Positions 1 to 10,384 are shown, numbered from the stretch's first letter. The stretch is 64,000 bases of DNA from VRUE01 sp963745915 (GCA_963745915.1 CAVUZA010000002.1:1-64000); one strand, 5' to 3'. Numbers and translations are program-made. Notes: generated from the sequence alone by a model not told the origin.

Positions 1-181
1 CGAAGATCGTGTGGTCGCGGCCGAGGCCGGTGCCCTCGCCGGGCCAGAAGCGGGTGCCGCGCTGGCGCACGATGATCTCGCCGCCGGAGACCTTCTGGCC
101 CGCGAAGACCTTGACCCCGAGCATCTTGGGGTTGGATTCGCGTCCGTTGCGGCTCGAGCCGAGTCCCTTCTTGTGCGCCAT
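1..181 (-). CDS. rpmA: 50S ribosomal protein L27 (C-terminal part beyond window edge)
   Basis: L27 is a small protein of the large ribosomal subunit whose N-terminus reaches towards the peptidyl-transferase centre. The 60 visible residues begin MAHKKGLGSSRNGRESNPK and contain VKVFAGQKVSGGEIIVRQRG, which is characteristic of the family. The ATG at 181-179 overlaps the rplU stop codon (TGATG), so the two are translationally coupled. There is no N-terminal extension of the kind cleaved in Firmicutes. The gene runs off the left edge; roughly 25 residues are missing. It is the last visible gene of the rng-rplU-rpmA group. Confidence 0.97.
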   Translation of the reverse strand, partial: MAHKKGLGSSRNGRESNPKMLGVKVFAGQKVSGGEIIVRQRGTRFWPGEGTGLGRDHTIF

Positions 182-747
182 CAGTCGTCCTTTTTAGCGG
201 GTTTCGCTTTTTTGGCTTTCGCCGCAGGTTTTTTGGCCGCCGCTTTTTTGGCTTTCGGTTTGGCTTTGGCCTCTTTTTTGGCCGCCGGTTTTTTCGCTTT
301 CGCCGGAGCTTTCTCGGCGGCCGGCTCTTTCTTGGCCTTCGCCGGAGCTTTCTTCGCTTTCGCCGGTTTCGCCTCGGCTTTCGCCGGCTTCTCCGCCGCC
401 GGTTCCTGCTCTTTCTTCGCCGCCGGCTTGGCGCTGAGCAGCTTGACCTCGGTCACCTCGAGCTTGGTCAGCTCCGAGCGGTGGCCGGCGCGGCGGCGGT
501 AGCCCTTCTTCGCCTTGTATTTGAAGACCTTGATCTTCGGGCCGCGCAGGTGCTCGGCGACGGTCGCCTCGACCTTGACCTTCTCCAGGTCCTTGCCGCC
601 GGCGACGACTTCCTCGCCGCGGAACATCACCGGGCGCAGGGTCACCTTCTCGCCCTGTTCGGCGCCCAGGCGGTCGACGAGCAGCGAGGTGCCCTTCTCG
701 ACCCGGTACTGCTTGCCACCGCTCTCTATGACCGCGTACGTGTTCAT
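181..747 (-). CDS. rplU: 50S ribosomal protein L21 with long Lys/Ala-rich C-terminal tail
   Basis: L21 binds 23S rRNA in the large ribosomal subunit. Residues 1 to about 100 are a normal L21 domain (start MNTYAVIESGGKQYRVEKG; later GPKIKVFKYKAKKGYRRRAG and the closing TKLEVTEV). Typical L21 is just over 100 residues, but this protein is 188. The extra 80-odd residues consist almost only of K, A, P and E in repeats such as AKAKKAPAKAKKEPAAEKAP and end in KPAKKDD, like a histone-H1 or nucleoid-protein tail. The start codon overlaps the rng stop (ATGA). The tail codons form runs of A on the coding strand, so base composition is locally less GC-rich. The function of the tail is unknown; extra RNA binding is an inference. 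Confidence 0.95.
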   Translation of the reverse strand: MNTYAVIESGGKQYRVEKGTSLLVDRLGAEQGEKVTLRPVMFRGEEVVAGGKDLEKVKVEATVAEHLRGPKIKVFKYKAKKGYRRRAGHRSELTKLEVTEVKLLSAKPAAKKEQEPAAEKPAKAEAKPAKAKKAPAKAKKEPAAEKAPAKAKKPAAKKEAKAKPKAKKAAAKKPAAKAKKAKPAKKDD

Positions 748-2586
748 TCGTCCTTGCTCTGTGTAGAGCGCGCCCGGCCCCGACCGCCCCTGCGGCCACG
801 CCGGCGACTGCGCGAGGGCGCGGATTCTAGCTGGGAGCCGTTCTCCTCGCCGGCTGCGGCGCCGTTGGCCGACTCGCCGCCGGGCAGCGAGGCGACCGCG
901 GCCGCCCGCTCGACCCGCTCGATCCGCACCAGCTTGCGCTCGCCGACGAAGCGCCCGCCGCCGGTGACGCTGACGATGTAGGAGTCGACCCGGGCGACGG
1001 CGTCGTCGGCGTTGTACATGTGCGGCTCGTCGATCTTGACCAGCACCTCCTCGCCGACCTTGAAGGGCAGGGCCCGCTCCTCGATCTCGGCCCGGCTGCC
1101 GGTCTCGACCACCTCGAAGGTCGCGATCGGCAGCGCGTCGCCGCCCTCGAAGTGGAACTGCTTGCCGGTCTCCCGCTCGAGCTCGGCGAGGCCGCTCTCG
1201 GCGTCGATCAGCTCGGCCGCCACCTTGGGGTGGACGCGGACCAGCAGCGCCTCGGCGTCCTTGGCGCCGGCGGCGATGTCGGGCAGGCGGCGCATCGCGT
1301 CGAGGGCCACCGTCTCGGCCGAGAGCACGACGCCCTCGCCGACGCAGGTCGGGCAGGGCTCGGTGAGGATCTCGCGCACCCCGTCGGTGACGTTCTGGCG
1401 GGTCATCTCGACCAGGCCGAGCGGCGAGACCTCGACCACGTAGCTCTTCGACTTGTCGGCGTCGAGCGCTTTGCGCAGCGTTTTCAGCACCTTGTCGCGG
1501 TTGCGCGCCCGCGCCATGTCGATGAAGTCGATGACGATGATGCCGCCGATGTCGCGCAGGCGCAGCTGCCGCACCGCCTCCTCGGCGGCCTCGGTGTTGA
1601 CCCGGGTGATCGTCTCCTCCAGGCCGCCCTTGCCGCGGCCGGTGAAGCTGCCGCTGTTGACGTCGATCACGGTCAGCGCCTCGGCGTAGTCGATGATCAG
1701 GTAGCCGCCCGAGCGCAGGTCGGCGCGGCGGCCCAGGGTCGACTCGATTTCCTCGTCGATCCCCCACTTCTCGAACAGCGGCTTGCGCTCCTCGTAGAGC
1801 TCGACCCCGTCGACCAGCTCCGGCGCGGTGCGCTGGAAGAAGCTGGTCACCCGTTCGAACTGCTTGGGCGAGTCGATGATCGCCTTCTCGAAGTCGCTGA
1901 GGAAGACGTCGCGCAGGACGCGGACCGGCAGGTCGGCCTCCTGGAAGACGAGGTCCGGGCGCCTCGATCTCCTCGGTGCGCCGCTGCAGCACCTCGTTGA
2001 GCTTGTGCAGGTAGCCGATCTCACGCACGAAGTCGGCCTTTTTCGCGCCGTGGGCGGCGGTGCGGACGATCAGCCCGCCCGGCCCTTTGTAGGTGCGGTC
2101 GACCATCTTGCGCAGCCGGTCGCGCTCGGAGTCGGAGAGCCGGCGGCTGACGCCGACGCCGCTGCCCTGGGCCGCGTAGACCAGGTAGCGGCCGGCGATC
2201 GAGACGTTCATCGAGAGCCGCGCGCCCTTGGTCTTCAGCGGGTCCTTGACCGCCTGCACGAGGATCTCCTGGCCGGGCTTGATCAGCTCGTCGATCCGCC
2301 GGCCTTTGCCGCGGCCTCGCTTCGGCGCCTGCTGGCCGTCGGGGGTGACGATCTCGTCGACGTGGAGGAAGCCGTTGCGCTCGAGGCCGATGTCGACGAA
2401 GGCGGCCTCCATGCCGGGCAGGACGTTGTCGACCTTGCCCTTGTAGATGTTGCCGACGATCGAGCGCCGGCCGCGGCGCTCGATGTAGAGCTCGGCGACG
2501 TCGCGTTTGCCGCCTTTGGTCTTCGACTCGAGGACGGCGACGCGTGTCTCGCCGCGGTCGGCGGACACGAGAATTGTCTTTTTCAT
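744..2586 (-). CDS. rng: Ribonuclease E/G (one-base frameshift)
   Basis: Endoribonuclease that cleaves single-stranded AU-rich RNA in rRNA maturation and mRNA decay. An S1-type RNA-binding domain is seen near residues 35-120 (GNIYKGKVDNVLPGMEAAFV). The catalytic core contains VIDVNSG and IIVIDFIDM, which carry the two metal-binding aspartates, and the zinc-link CPTC follows (EPCPTCVGEGVV). The reading frame breaks at about 1955-1962: the frame starting at 2586 runs out of homology after EEIEAP and the adjacent frame resumes exactly with DLVFQEADLPVRVLRDVF. Removing one base from the GCCCGG run restores a 613-residue protein, slightly longer than RNase G and without the long C-terminal scaffold of enterobacterial RNase E. 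I read this as a sequencing insertion. The stop overlaps the rplU start. Confidence 0.93.
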
Positions 2587-2642
2587 CAGTTTTGTCTCAG
2601 TTCAGTTGGTAGGTACGCGCTGCCGGTGCCCCTTTCTGGGGC

Positions 2643-3840
2643 TCACCAGGCGAACCTGCCTTTCTGGCTGAGGCGCGCTTGCATGTGGATGCTCTGCAGC
2701 ACTCCCACCGCGAGGAGGGTCGCCAACACGGACGACCCCCCGTAGCTCATCAGCGGCAGGGGGATCCCGGTGATCGGCATGATCCCCAGGTTCATCCCCA
2801 CGTTGACGAAGACCTGGAAGAGCAGCATGGCGGCGATGCCGCCAGCCACCAGGGTCCCGTAGGAGTTCTTCGAGAGCGTCACGATCCGCAGCGCCCGCCA
2901 GATCAGCAGGGCGTATAGGGACAGGACGAACGCGGCGCCCGCGAACCCGTAGCGCTCACCGATCACCGCGAAGATGAAGTCGGTGTGCCGCTCGGGAACG
3001 AAGTCGAGCCGCGTCTGGGTGGCCCGATCGCCACGCCCGGAGATCTTCCCCGGAGCCGATGGCGGTCTTGGCCTGGTTCTGCTGGTAGCCGGCGTCGCCG
3101 GGGTCCTCGCTGGGATGCAGGAAAGAGGTCAGTCTCTCCGTTTGGTATTCCTTGAGGATCGGCGTGCCGACCGCGGGAGCCGCCACCAGGACGACTCCCG
3201 TGAGCACGACTATCGCCGCGCCGATGGCCGCGAAGTGCGTCCAGCGGACGCCCCCCACGTACATCACGGCGAGGGTAATGGCCCCGTACACCAGGGAGGT
3301 GCCGAGGTCCGGCTGCAGGAAGACGAGCGCAGCCGGTGCCAGGCCGAGGCAGAGGTAGCGCACCGTGCGCTGCACCTCCGAGCCGTTCCTGGCGCCATCG
3401 ATGACGAACCCGGCAAGCGCGAGCACTAGCAGGAGCTTGCCCAGCTCCGATGGCTGGAAGCTGAAGAAGGGGAGGTCGAAGGAGCGCCGCGAGCCGCGCG
3501 CGGCGAAGCCGAAGACGAAGACGAGCGAGACGCTGACGCAGAGGAAGGTGTAGATCCCGACCCGCAGCTCGCGGAAGCGCGAGTAGTCGATCCGGGTCAG
3601 CAGGTACATGCCGAGCAGGCCGAGCAGGGCGTAGATCGCCTGCCGGTCGACGAAGTAGTTGGGGCTGCCGGGCACGTCGTGCAGGGTCGACTGGCTCAGG
3701 GTGAAGACGCTGAAGGCCGCCAGGGCGGCCGCCGAGAAGGCCAGGGCGCCGTCCATGTAGGGCAGGCCGAGGCGCTCGGCGATGCCGGGATGGACGGCGA
3801 ACGGCTCCGGACGCGCCTGCCTTGCTCTGGTCGCGTACAT
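2643..3840 (-). CDS. rodA: Rod-shape SEDS peptidoglycan polymerase RodA (one-base frameshift)
   Basis: SEDS-family glycosyltransferase that polymerises lipid II during elongation, working with PBP2. The N-terminal part shows multiple membrane segments, the family pattern RSFDLPFFSFQPSELGKLLL (FQPSE) and VFLQPDLGTSLVYGAI. The C-terminal part (VIGERYGFAGAAFVLSLYAL, then ITGIPLPLMSYGGSS) is typical of RodA/FtsW but lies in another frame. The break falls in the C4 run at 3048-3051: with one base removed, IGSGKISGRG continues into TQTRLDFVPERHTDFIFAVI, giving 398 residues. The start ATG at 3840 overlaps the stop of mrdA (TGATG). Next to mrdA and mreBCD this is RodA rather than FtsW. The frameshift sits in a homopolymer and is probably a sequencing error. 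Confidence 0.93.
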
Positions 3841-5708
3841 CAGCCCGGGCTGCCCCCGTTGGGACCGGCCTGGCCGGTCGAGTGCTTGTCGAAATAGGCT
3901 TCGAGAATCTGTAGAGCGGCCGGCGCAGCCGATTCGGCACCGAACCCTCCTTCCTCGATCGTAACGGCAGTGACCACTTTGGGGTCGGGATAGGGGGCGA
4001 GGATCACGTACCAGGACTGGTCGGCGTGGCCGAAGCGCTGCGCGGTGCCGGTCTTGCCGGCGACCGGGACCGGGAAGTTGCCGAACCATTCGTAGGAGGT
4101 CCCGCCGCTGTTCTGCGCGGCGTCGTGCAGGCCCTCGAGGATCACCCGGCGGCTGGCCGGGTCGATCCGCACCTGGCGCTGCGGCGGCGGCGCGAATTCC
4201 TTCAGCACGCGGCCGGCGGTGTCGGTGACTTCCTTGCCCAGGTGGGGCGTGACCACGGCGCCGCCGTTGCCCAGGGTCGCGTAGGCGACCGCCATCTGCA
4301 GCGGGTTGGTCTGCAGGTCGCCCTGGCCGGTGGCCAGCTGGACGTTGTCGCCTGCCGACCAGGGCCGGTCGGTCCCGCCTTCGGCGTAGAGCTGGTTGCG
4401 CCACTTCTGGCTGGGCAGCAGGCCGTCGGTGGCGACCGGCAGGTCGATCCCGGTCGGCCGCCCGATCCCCAGCCGGTGCGCCCAGCGCTGCAGGCCACCG
4501 GTGTTCCACATCTCCTGGCCGAGCAGGTAGAAGTAGACGTCGGAGGAGACTTCCAGGGCGCGGACCATGTCGACCGGCCCCAGGGCGACGCCGCCGGCGT
4601 TCTGGAAGGTCTGGGTGCCGACCTTGATCTGGCCGCCGTCGGCGATCACCTCATCCGGCGTGATCGTCCCTTCTTCGAGCGCCGCCAGGGCGGTGATGAG
4701 CTTGAAGGTCGAGCCGGTCGGGTAGAGCCCGTCGGTCGCCCGGTCGGCGAGCGGCGCCGCCGGGTTGCGGTAGGTCTCGTCGACCTGCTTCTGGGTCAGC
4801 GGCCGGGTGAAGAGCGCCGGTTCGAAGGTCGGGAAGGAGCCGAGGCCGAGGATCTCCCCCGTCTGCACGTCCATCGTCACGAAGGCCCCGGGCAGGCCGC
4901 GGGCGGCAAGCGCCGCCTCGCCGGCCGCCTGCACCTTGCCGTCGATGGTCAGCTTCAGGTTGCGGCCTGGCACCGGCTGCTTGGTGACGAGCCTGCCGTT
5001 GGGCGTCGGCTGGCCGAGCGCGTCGACCTGGATCCGGGTCAGGCCCGGCCTGCCGCGCAGGAAGCGGTCGTAGCTGTACTCGATCCCGTCCTGGCCGATC
5101 TCGTCGCCCGGCTGCAGCTCGCGGTAGCGGCGCTCCTTCAGCTGGTCTTCGGAGACCTCGCCGACGGTGCCCAGCGCGTGCGCGGCCAGCGTCCCGTCCG
5201 GGTAGGCGCGGACGAAGACGCGCTGCACCTCGACCCCGGGGAAGCGCTCCTGGTTCTCCTGCAGGTAGTAGACGAGGTAGTCGCTGACGTCGCGGCGCAG
5301 GGTGACCGGCGCCGCCGGCGCCTGCTTCAGCTCTTCGCGCATGCGGCGGCGCAGCTTGGGCAGGGTCGAGTGGGTGAGCTTGGCGACCCGGGCCAGCTCG
5401 GCACGGCGCTCGGCGCGGTCGGTGGGCAGCTTGCGCGGGTTGACCTGCAGCGAGAGGCTGGTGCGGTTGGCGACCAGCACGTCGCCCTCGCGGTCGAGGA
5501 TCTCGCCGCGCGGGGCGCTGACCCGGAAGGAGCGGGTGCGGTTGTTCTTCGCTTCGGCCAGGTACTTGTCGCCGTCGATCGCCTGCAGCAGCCAGAGGCG
5601 GAAGAAGAGGACGGCGAAGAGGAGGACGGCGAAGCCGCCGAAGAGGGCGATGCGCAGAGCCAAGCGATTGCTCATCGCCGGGCCACGCTCGTCGGATCGC
5701 AGATACAT
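3840..5708 (-). CDS. mrdA: Penicillin-binding protein 2, elongation transpeptidase
   Basis: Class B PBP that cross-links peptidoglycan with RodA during lateral wall growth. One N-terminal membrane anchor (about residues 17-40, ALFGGFAVLLFAVLFFRLWL) is followed by a PBP-dimer domain (VSAPRGEILDREGDVLVANR) and the transpeptidase domain with the SxxK motif (GSTFKLITALAALEEG, serine near residue 332) and KTG box (AGKTGTAQRFG, near 553). I chose the ATG at 5708 because GGAGAG lies six bases upstream. An internal ATG at 5675 lacks a comparable ribosome site, and the longer open frame to 5819 runs into an inverted repeat. Length 622 aa, normal for the family. The upstream gap of 475 bp to mreD is unusual for this operon. 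Confidence 0.94.
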   Translation of the reverse strand: MYLRSDERGPAMSNRLALRIALFGGFAVLLFAVLFFRLWLLQAIDGDKYLAEAKNNRTRSFRVSAPRGEILDREGDVLVANRTSLSLQVNPRKLPTDRAERRAELARVAKLTHSTLPKLRRRMREELKQAPAAPVTLRRDVSDYLVYYLQENQERFPGVEVQRVFVRAYPDGTLAAHALGTVGEVSEDQLKERRYRELQPGDEIGQDGIEYSYDRFLRGRPGLTRIQVDALGQPTPNGRLVTKQPVPGRNLKLTIDGKVQAAGEAALAARGLPGAFVTMDVQTGEILGLGSFPTFEPALFTRPLTQKQVDETYRNPAAPLADRATDGLYPTGSTFKLITALAALEEGTITPDEVIADGGQIKVGTQTFQNAGGVALGPVDMVRALEVSSDVYFYLLGQEMWNTGGLQRWAHRLGIGRPTGIDLPVATDGLLPSQKWRNQLYAEGGTDRPWSAGDNVQLATGQGDLQTNPLQMAVAYATLGNGGAVVTPHLGKEVTDTAGRVLKEFAPPPQRQVRIDPASRRVILEGLHDAAQNSGGTSYEWFGNFPVPVAGKTGTAQRFGHADQSWYVILAPYPDPKVVTAVTIEEGGFGAESAAPAALQILEAYFDKHSTGQAGPNGGSPG

Positions 5709-5734
5709 CAGGTGCTCTCCAGTGAGGATAGGGC

Positions 5735-5876
5735 GGGAAGCTGGCCACCCTTCAGTCGAATTGACGCCCCACGCGCTGCGCGCGAGGGGCGAATCCGGTG
5801 CGCGGCTGACGCCGCGCAAACATCAGATTGCATATCGCCGCTTCGCGACATTCGCCTGAAGGATGGCCAGCTTCCC
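5735..5876 (-). repeat. Palindromic element copy 1 (conserved core, private arms)
   Basis: The outer arms 5735-5760 and 5851-5876 are complementary over 26 bp with two mismatches (GGGAAGCTGGCCA...). Between them, read on the minus strand, is a core of about 90 bp containing AATGTCGCGAAGCGGCG, ATGCAATC, GCGCGGCGTCAGCCGCGC and CGCGCGCAGCGCGTG, with several small internal hairpins. The same core occurs in the same order in the element at 6024-6180, but the arm sequences of the two copies are unrelated. The element looks like a non-coding structured repeat or a MITE-like insertion. No transposase is nearby. Confidence 0.8.
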
Positions 5877-6023
5877 TCCAACCCGCCCCCAGAACCCGAA
5901 GCTCCGCAAGCCGGGGCGGGGTCTGACGCAAGCGGGGAGCTTTGCGCTGCGGGACGGAGAGCTGTTTCCTCTTCAAAGCTTCGAGCTGGCGGTGGCGTGA
6001 GCCTGCGCCTGTGGTCGGCCTGG

Positions 6024-6180
6024 GAGGGGCGGCGGGAGTGTTGCTGTGGGAATGTCGCGAAGCGGCGGCAATGCAATCCGGTGAGTGCGCGGCGCAGCCG
6101 CGCTCCTTCTCCGGAGCTAAGCGCGCGCGCAGCGCGTGCGTGCGACATCAATTCCCACAGCGACACTCCCGCCGCCCCTC
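6024..6180 (+). repeat. Palindromic element copy 2 (conserved core, private arms)
   Basis: The arms 6024-6053 and 6151-6180 are complementary over 30 bp with one mismatch (GAGGGGCGGCGGGAGTGT...). The core contains AATGTCGCGAAGCGGCGG, ATGCAATCCGGTG, GCGCGGCGCAGCCGCGC and GCGCGCAGCGCGTGCG, followed by a conserved ATCAATTC, matching copy 1 read on the opposite strand. The right arm ends within four bases of the mreD stop codon (6184-6186), so the element sits immediately downstream of mreD. Confidence 0.8.
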
Positions 6181-6183
6181 TCA

Positions 6184-6732
6184 TCACGCCCCCAACACCG
6201 TCGGCTCGCGCCGGCGGCGGACTTTTGGTTCTTCGACAAGAGCCGGCCTCAGCACCCTGCGCACGACGAGATAGATCGGGAAGGCCCAGAAGAAGGCGTA
6301 GACGCTCTTGAGCAGCATGTCGCGGACGATCAGGACGCTGACCGGGGCGTTGACGCCGAGCAGCAGCTCGATCGCGGCGTAGCCCAGCTCGGCGCCCAGG
6401 GTAAGGCCCATGCAGAGCAGGGCCGGGGCGAGCAGGCCGTGGACCTCGAAGCGTTCGCGGATCGTGCCCGCCGCCCAGCCGACGCCGAGCAGGACCAGCG
6501 AGCTGATGCCCAGCGCCTCGACCAGCAGGCAGTCGAGGAAGAGGCCGATCGCGAAGCCGCAGACGGCGCCGGCGGTGCTGCCGCCGAGCAGGGCGAGGCA
6601 GACGACCAGGGCCGGCAGCACGTCGGGGCTGACGTGGAAGAGCTCGACCTGGGAGAAGAAGGAGAGCTGCAGCAGCACGCCGAGGAAGGCGATTGCGGCG
6701 ACGCGGGCGACGATGCGCGGGGTGAGGATCAC
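6184..6732 (-). CDS. mreD: Rod shape-determining membrane protein MreD
   Basis: Small integral membrane subunit of the Rod elongation complex, linking MreC to the wall synthases. The 182-residue protein is mostly hydrophobic, with about five membrane segments (AAIAFLGVLLQLSFF; VLPALVVCLALLGG; GAVCGFAIGLFLDCLLVEAL; LLAPALLCMGLTLGAELGYA; SVYAFFWAFPIYLVV) and a basic C-terminus. The GTG start at 6732 overlaps the mreC stop (GTGA). Identification rests on hydropathy, length, the FLDCLLVEALG segment and position; MreD sequences diverge strongly. Confidence 0.9.
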   Translation of the reverse strand: MILTPRIVARVAAIAFLGVLLQLSFFSQVELFHVSPDVLPALVVCLALLGGSTAGAVCGFAIGLFLDCLLVEALGISSLVLLGVGWAAGTIRERFEVHGLLAPALLCMGLTLGAELGYAAIELLLGVNAPVSVLIVRDMLLKSVYAFFWAFPIYLVVRRVLRPALVEEPKVRRRREPTVLGA

Positions 6733-7574
6733 CGGCCGCCGCCGATCAGGACCTGGACGAAGTCGAGGTTGGGCAGGTCGGCGTAGGGGCGGACGTGGAC
6801 CTGCTGGCTGGCCTCCTGCTCGACCACCGAGGAGGAGGTCACTTCGCCGATCGGGATCCCGGCCGGGAAGTGCGAGGCGACGGTCTGCGCGCGCCAGCCG
6901 GCGGTGACCACGGCGAGCCCGTTGTGGACGCCGCGAGTCGAGTCGATGAAGTCGAGGATCAGGTCGTCGGGGTTGCCGACTTCGGGCTTGACCACCCCCT
7001 GGCCCCCGGGCGGCACGACCTTGGCCGAGACGGCGCTGGCGTGGTCGGTGAGCAGCATCACCTGTGAGGAACCCGGCCCGGCCGAGGCGATGCGGCCGAC
7101 CAGCGCCCCGTCGCCGACCACCGGGTCGTCGACCCGGACCCCGTCGCCGCTGCCGGCGTCGAGGGTGATGCTCGAGCGCCACTGGGTCGGCGAGCGGGCG
7201 ATCACCCGCGCGGTCAGCGGCTCGAAGCTCGAGTAGACCAGGGCCGGTTTGCGGTCGAGCCCGAGCAGCTTGCGCAGCTGGGCGTTTTCGTTGAGCGCCA
7301 CCTGGCCGGCCACCGCCTCTTCGCGGGCGCCGGCCAGCTGCTCGCGGAGGCGGCTGTTCTCGCCGCGCGCCTCGAAGGTCTTGTCGAACCAGTCGACCAG
7401 GTCGCGGGCCGGCTTCAGGGCGCGGTCGGCGACCGACTGCACCGGGCTGAAGACCGCGCTGACGCCGCTCTGCAGGCCGCGCGAGCCCTGGTAGGTGAGG
7501 GTGAGCAGCAGGAAGGAGCCGACGATGAGGAGGGCGAGGACCGCCCTACGGCGGCGTACTTGCTTGCGGTACAC
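6729..7574 (-). CDS. mreC: Rod shape-determining protein MreC
   Basis: Bitopic membrane protein that organises the elongasome in the periplasm or outer wall space. It has an N-terminal basic stretch and one membrane segment (about residues 11-28, AVLALLIVGSFLLLTLTYQG), a coiled-coil region (residues 65-105, GENSRLREQLAGAREEAVAG) and the paired beta-barrel domain with SITLDAGSGDGVRVDDPVV, GALVGRI and VVTAGW. 281 residues, normal. The GTG start lies 38 bp after mreB; the stop overlaps the mreD start. Confidence 0.95.
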   Translation of the reverse strand: MYRKQVRRRRAVLALLIVGSFLLLTLTYQGSRGLQSGVSAVFSPVQSVADRALKPARDLVDWFDKTFEARGENSRLREQLAGAREEAVAGQVALNENAQLRKLLGLDRKPALVYSSFEPLTARVIARSPTQWRSSITLDAGSGDGVRVDDPVVGDGALVGRIASAGPGSSQVMLLTDHASAVSAKVVPPGGQGVVKPEVGNPDDLILDFIDSTRGVHNGLAVVTAGWRAQTVASHFPAGIPIGEVTSSSVVEQEASQQVHVRPYADLPNLDFVQVLIGGGR

Positions 7575-7612
7575 GATCGGGGCCTAAGTTCTCAGCATGG
7601 GGTGAAGGAGAG

Positions 7613-8662
7613 CTAAGCAAAGTGCCTGGCTCCGGAGTTCTGCTTGCTGGCGCGGTGGATCGCCTCGAACTCCTCGAGCGAGATGCCCGAGCCGACCGCA
7701 ACGCAGGTCAGCGGTGACTCTGCCAGTTGGCAGGGCATCTGGCACTCGTCGCGCAGGCGCTGCCCGAGTCCTTGCAGCAGGGCGCCGCCGCCGGCCAGGG
7801 TGATGCCGCGGTCCATGATGTCGCCGGCCAGCTCCGGCGGCGTGCGGTCGAGCGTCTCCTTGACCGCCTCGACGATGTGGCCGACCGGTTCTTCGAGCGC
7901 CTCGCGCACCTCCTCGGAGCGCAGCTCGATCGTCTTCGGCAGGCCGGAGACGAGGTCGCGGCCGCGGATCTCGGTCCGCACCTCCTCGGGCAGCGGCGAG
8001 GCCGAGCCGGCCTCGAGCTTCACTTCCTCCGCGGTCTGGGTGCCGATCGCCAGCTTGTAGGCGTGTTTGCAGTGGTTGACGATCGCCTCGTCGAGCTCGT
8101 CGCCGCCGATCCGGATCGACTGCGAGACGACGATCCCGCCGAGCGAGATCACCGCCACCTCGGTGGTGCCGCCGCCGACGTCGACGACCATCGAGCCGGT
8201 CGGCTCGGCCACCGGCAGGCCGGCGCCGATCGCCGCCGCCATCGGCTCCTCGATCAGGTAGGCCTGGCGCGCCCCGGCCGAGAGGCAGGCCTCCTCGACC
8301 GCGCGCTTCTCGACCCCGGTGACGCCGGAGGGTACGCAGACGACGACCCGCGGGTGGGAGAAGCGGTTGGAGTGGACCTGGCGGATGAAGTGGCGCAGCA
8401 TCTGCTCGGTGACGTCGAAGTCGGCGATCACGCCGTCCTTGAGCGGCCGGATCGCGGTGATCGTGCCCGGGGTGCGGCCGAGCATCCGCTTGGCCTCGGC
8501 GCCGACCGCGTGGACCTGGCCGGTCTGCGAGTCGATCGCCACCACCGAGGGCTCGGAGAGGACGATGCCGCGGCCGCGGACGTAGACCAGGGTGTTGGCC
8601 GTGCCGAGGTCGACCGCCATGTCGCGGCCCCCCAGACCTCTTAGGTATCCAAGTATTCCCAT
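7613..8662 (-). CDS. mreB: Cell shape-determining actin homologue MreB
   Basis: Cytoplasmic actin-like ATPase forming membrane-associated filaments that direct lateral peptidoglycan synthesis. The 349 residues contain the family's nucleotide-binding motifs: phosphate 1 (MAVDLGTANTLVYV), phosphate 2 (MVVDVGGGTTEVAVISLGG) and the adenosine motif (ITLAGGGALLQGLG). First gene of the mreBCD-mrdA-rodA-rng-rplU-rpmA series; its promoter must lie in the 130 bp shared with the divergent histidine kinase. No strong Shine-Dalgarno is visible before the ATG. Confidence 0.98.
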   Translation of the reverse strand: MGILGYLRGLGGRDMAVDLGTANTLVYVRGRGIVLSEPSVVAIDSQTGQVHAVGAEAKRMLGRTPGTITAIRPLKDGVIADFDVTEQMLRHFIRQVHSNRFSHPRVVVCVPSGVTGVEKRAVEEACLSAGARQAYLIEEPMAAAIGAGLPVAEPTGSMVVDVGGGTTEVAVISLGGIVVSQSIRIGGDELDEAIVNHCKHAYKLAIGTQTAEEVKLEAGSASPLPEEVRTEIRGRDLVSGLPKTIELRSEEVREALEEPVGHIVEAVKETLDRTPPELAGDIMDRGITLAGGGALLQGLGQRLRDECQMPCQLAESPLTCVAVGSGISLEEFEAIHRASKQNSGARHFA

Positions 8663-8718
8663 CGGCGATTTGCTGACGCTGCGAGACGCAATGTTCCCAA
8701 ATGGCGCAAGCCGGCCAC

Positions 8719-8748
8719 TTGAAACATCGGCATGCCCTGGCTTATAAT
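8719..8748 (+). promoter_or_regulatory. Sigma-70-type promoter for the hybrid kinase
   Basis: TTGAAA (8719-8724) and a consensus TATAAT (8743-8748) are separated by 18 bp on the plus strand. This is one of the very few AT-rich spots in the window and points into the kinase gene, with transcription expected to start near 8755. It lies in the divergent gap with mreB. Confidence 0.8.
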
Positions 8749-8791
8749 TTTCCGTACCAAAGTACTCCCGTTCACGTACACGGGATTTCCC

Positions 8792-10373
<1,582 letters not shown>

Positions 10374-10384
<11 letters not shown>

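Larger units (their letters stand above)
5709..6183. other. 475-bp intergenic region carrying two palindromic elements
   Basis: This gap between mrdA and mreD has no convincing gene. An open frame of 159 codons on the minus strand (5708-6187) is low-complexity and spans the inverted repeats. Almost all of the gap is explained by two related elements in opposite orientation (5735-5876 and 6024-6180), separated by about 147 bp of unassigned GC-rich sequence with only a short hairpin (5881-5923). Only the mrdA ribosome site (about 5715-5720) is a recognisable regulatory signal. Confidence 0.75.

Noticed and set aside
181..2586. Single 801-codon frame joining RNase E/G start to L21
   Set aside because: The middle part is out-of-frame translation created by the frameshift near 1958; RNase E/G and L21 are separate overlapping genes.
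2679..3964. Plus-strand frames across rodA
   Set aside because: Shadows of the rodA gene; no motif or ribosome site.
5708..6187. Minus-strand frame of 159 codons between mreD and mrdA
   Set aside because: Covers both palindromic elements, has no ribosome site and no sensible protein composition.
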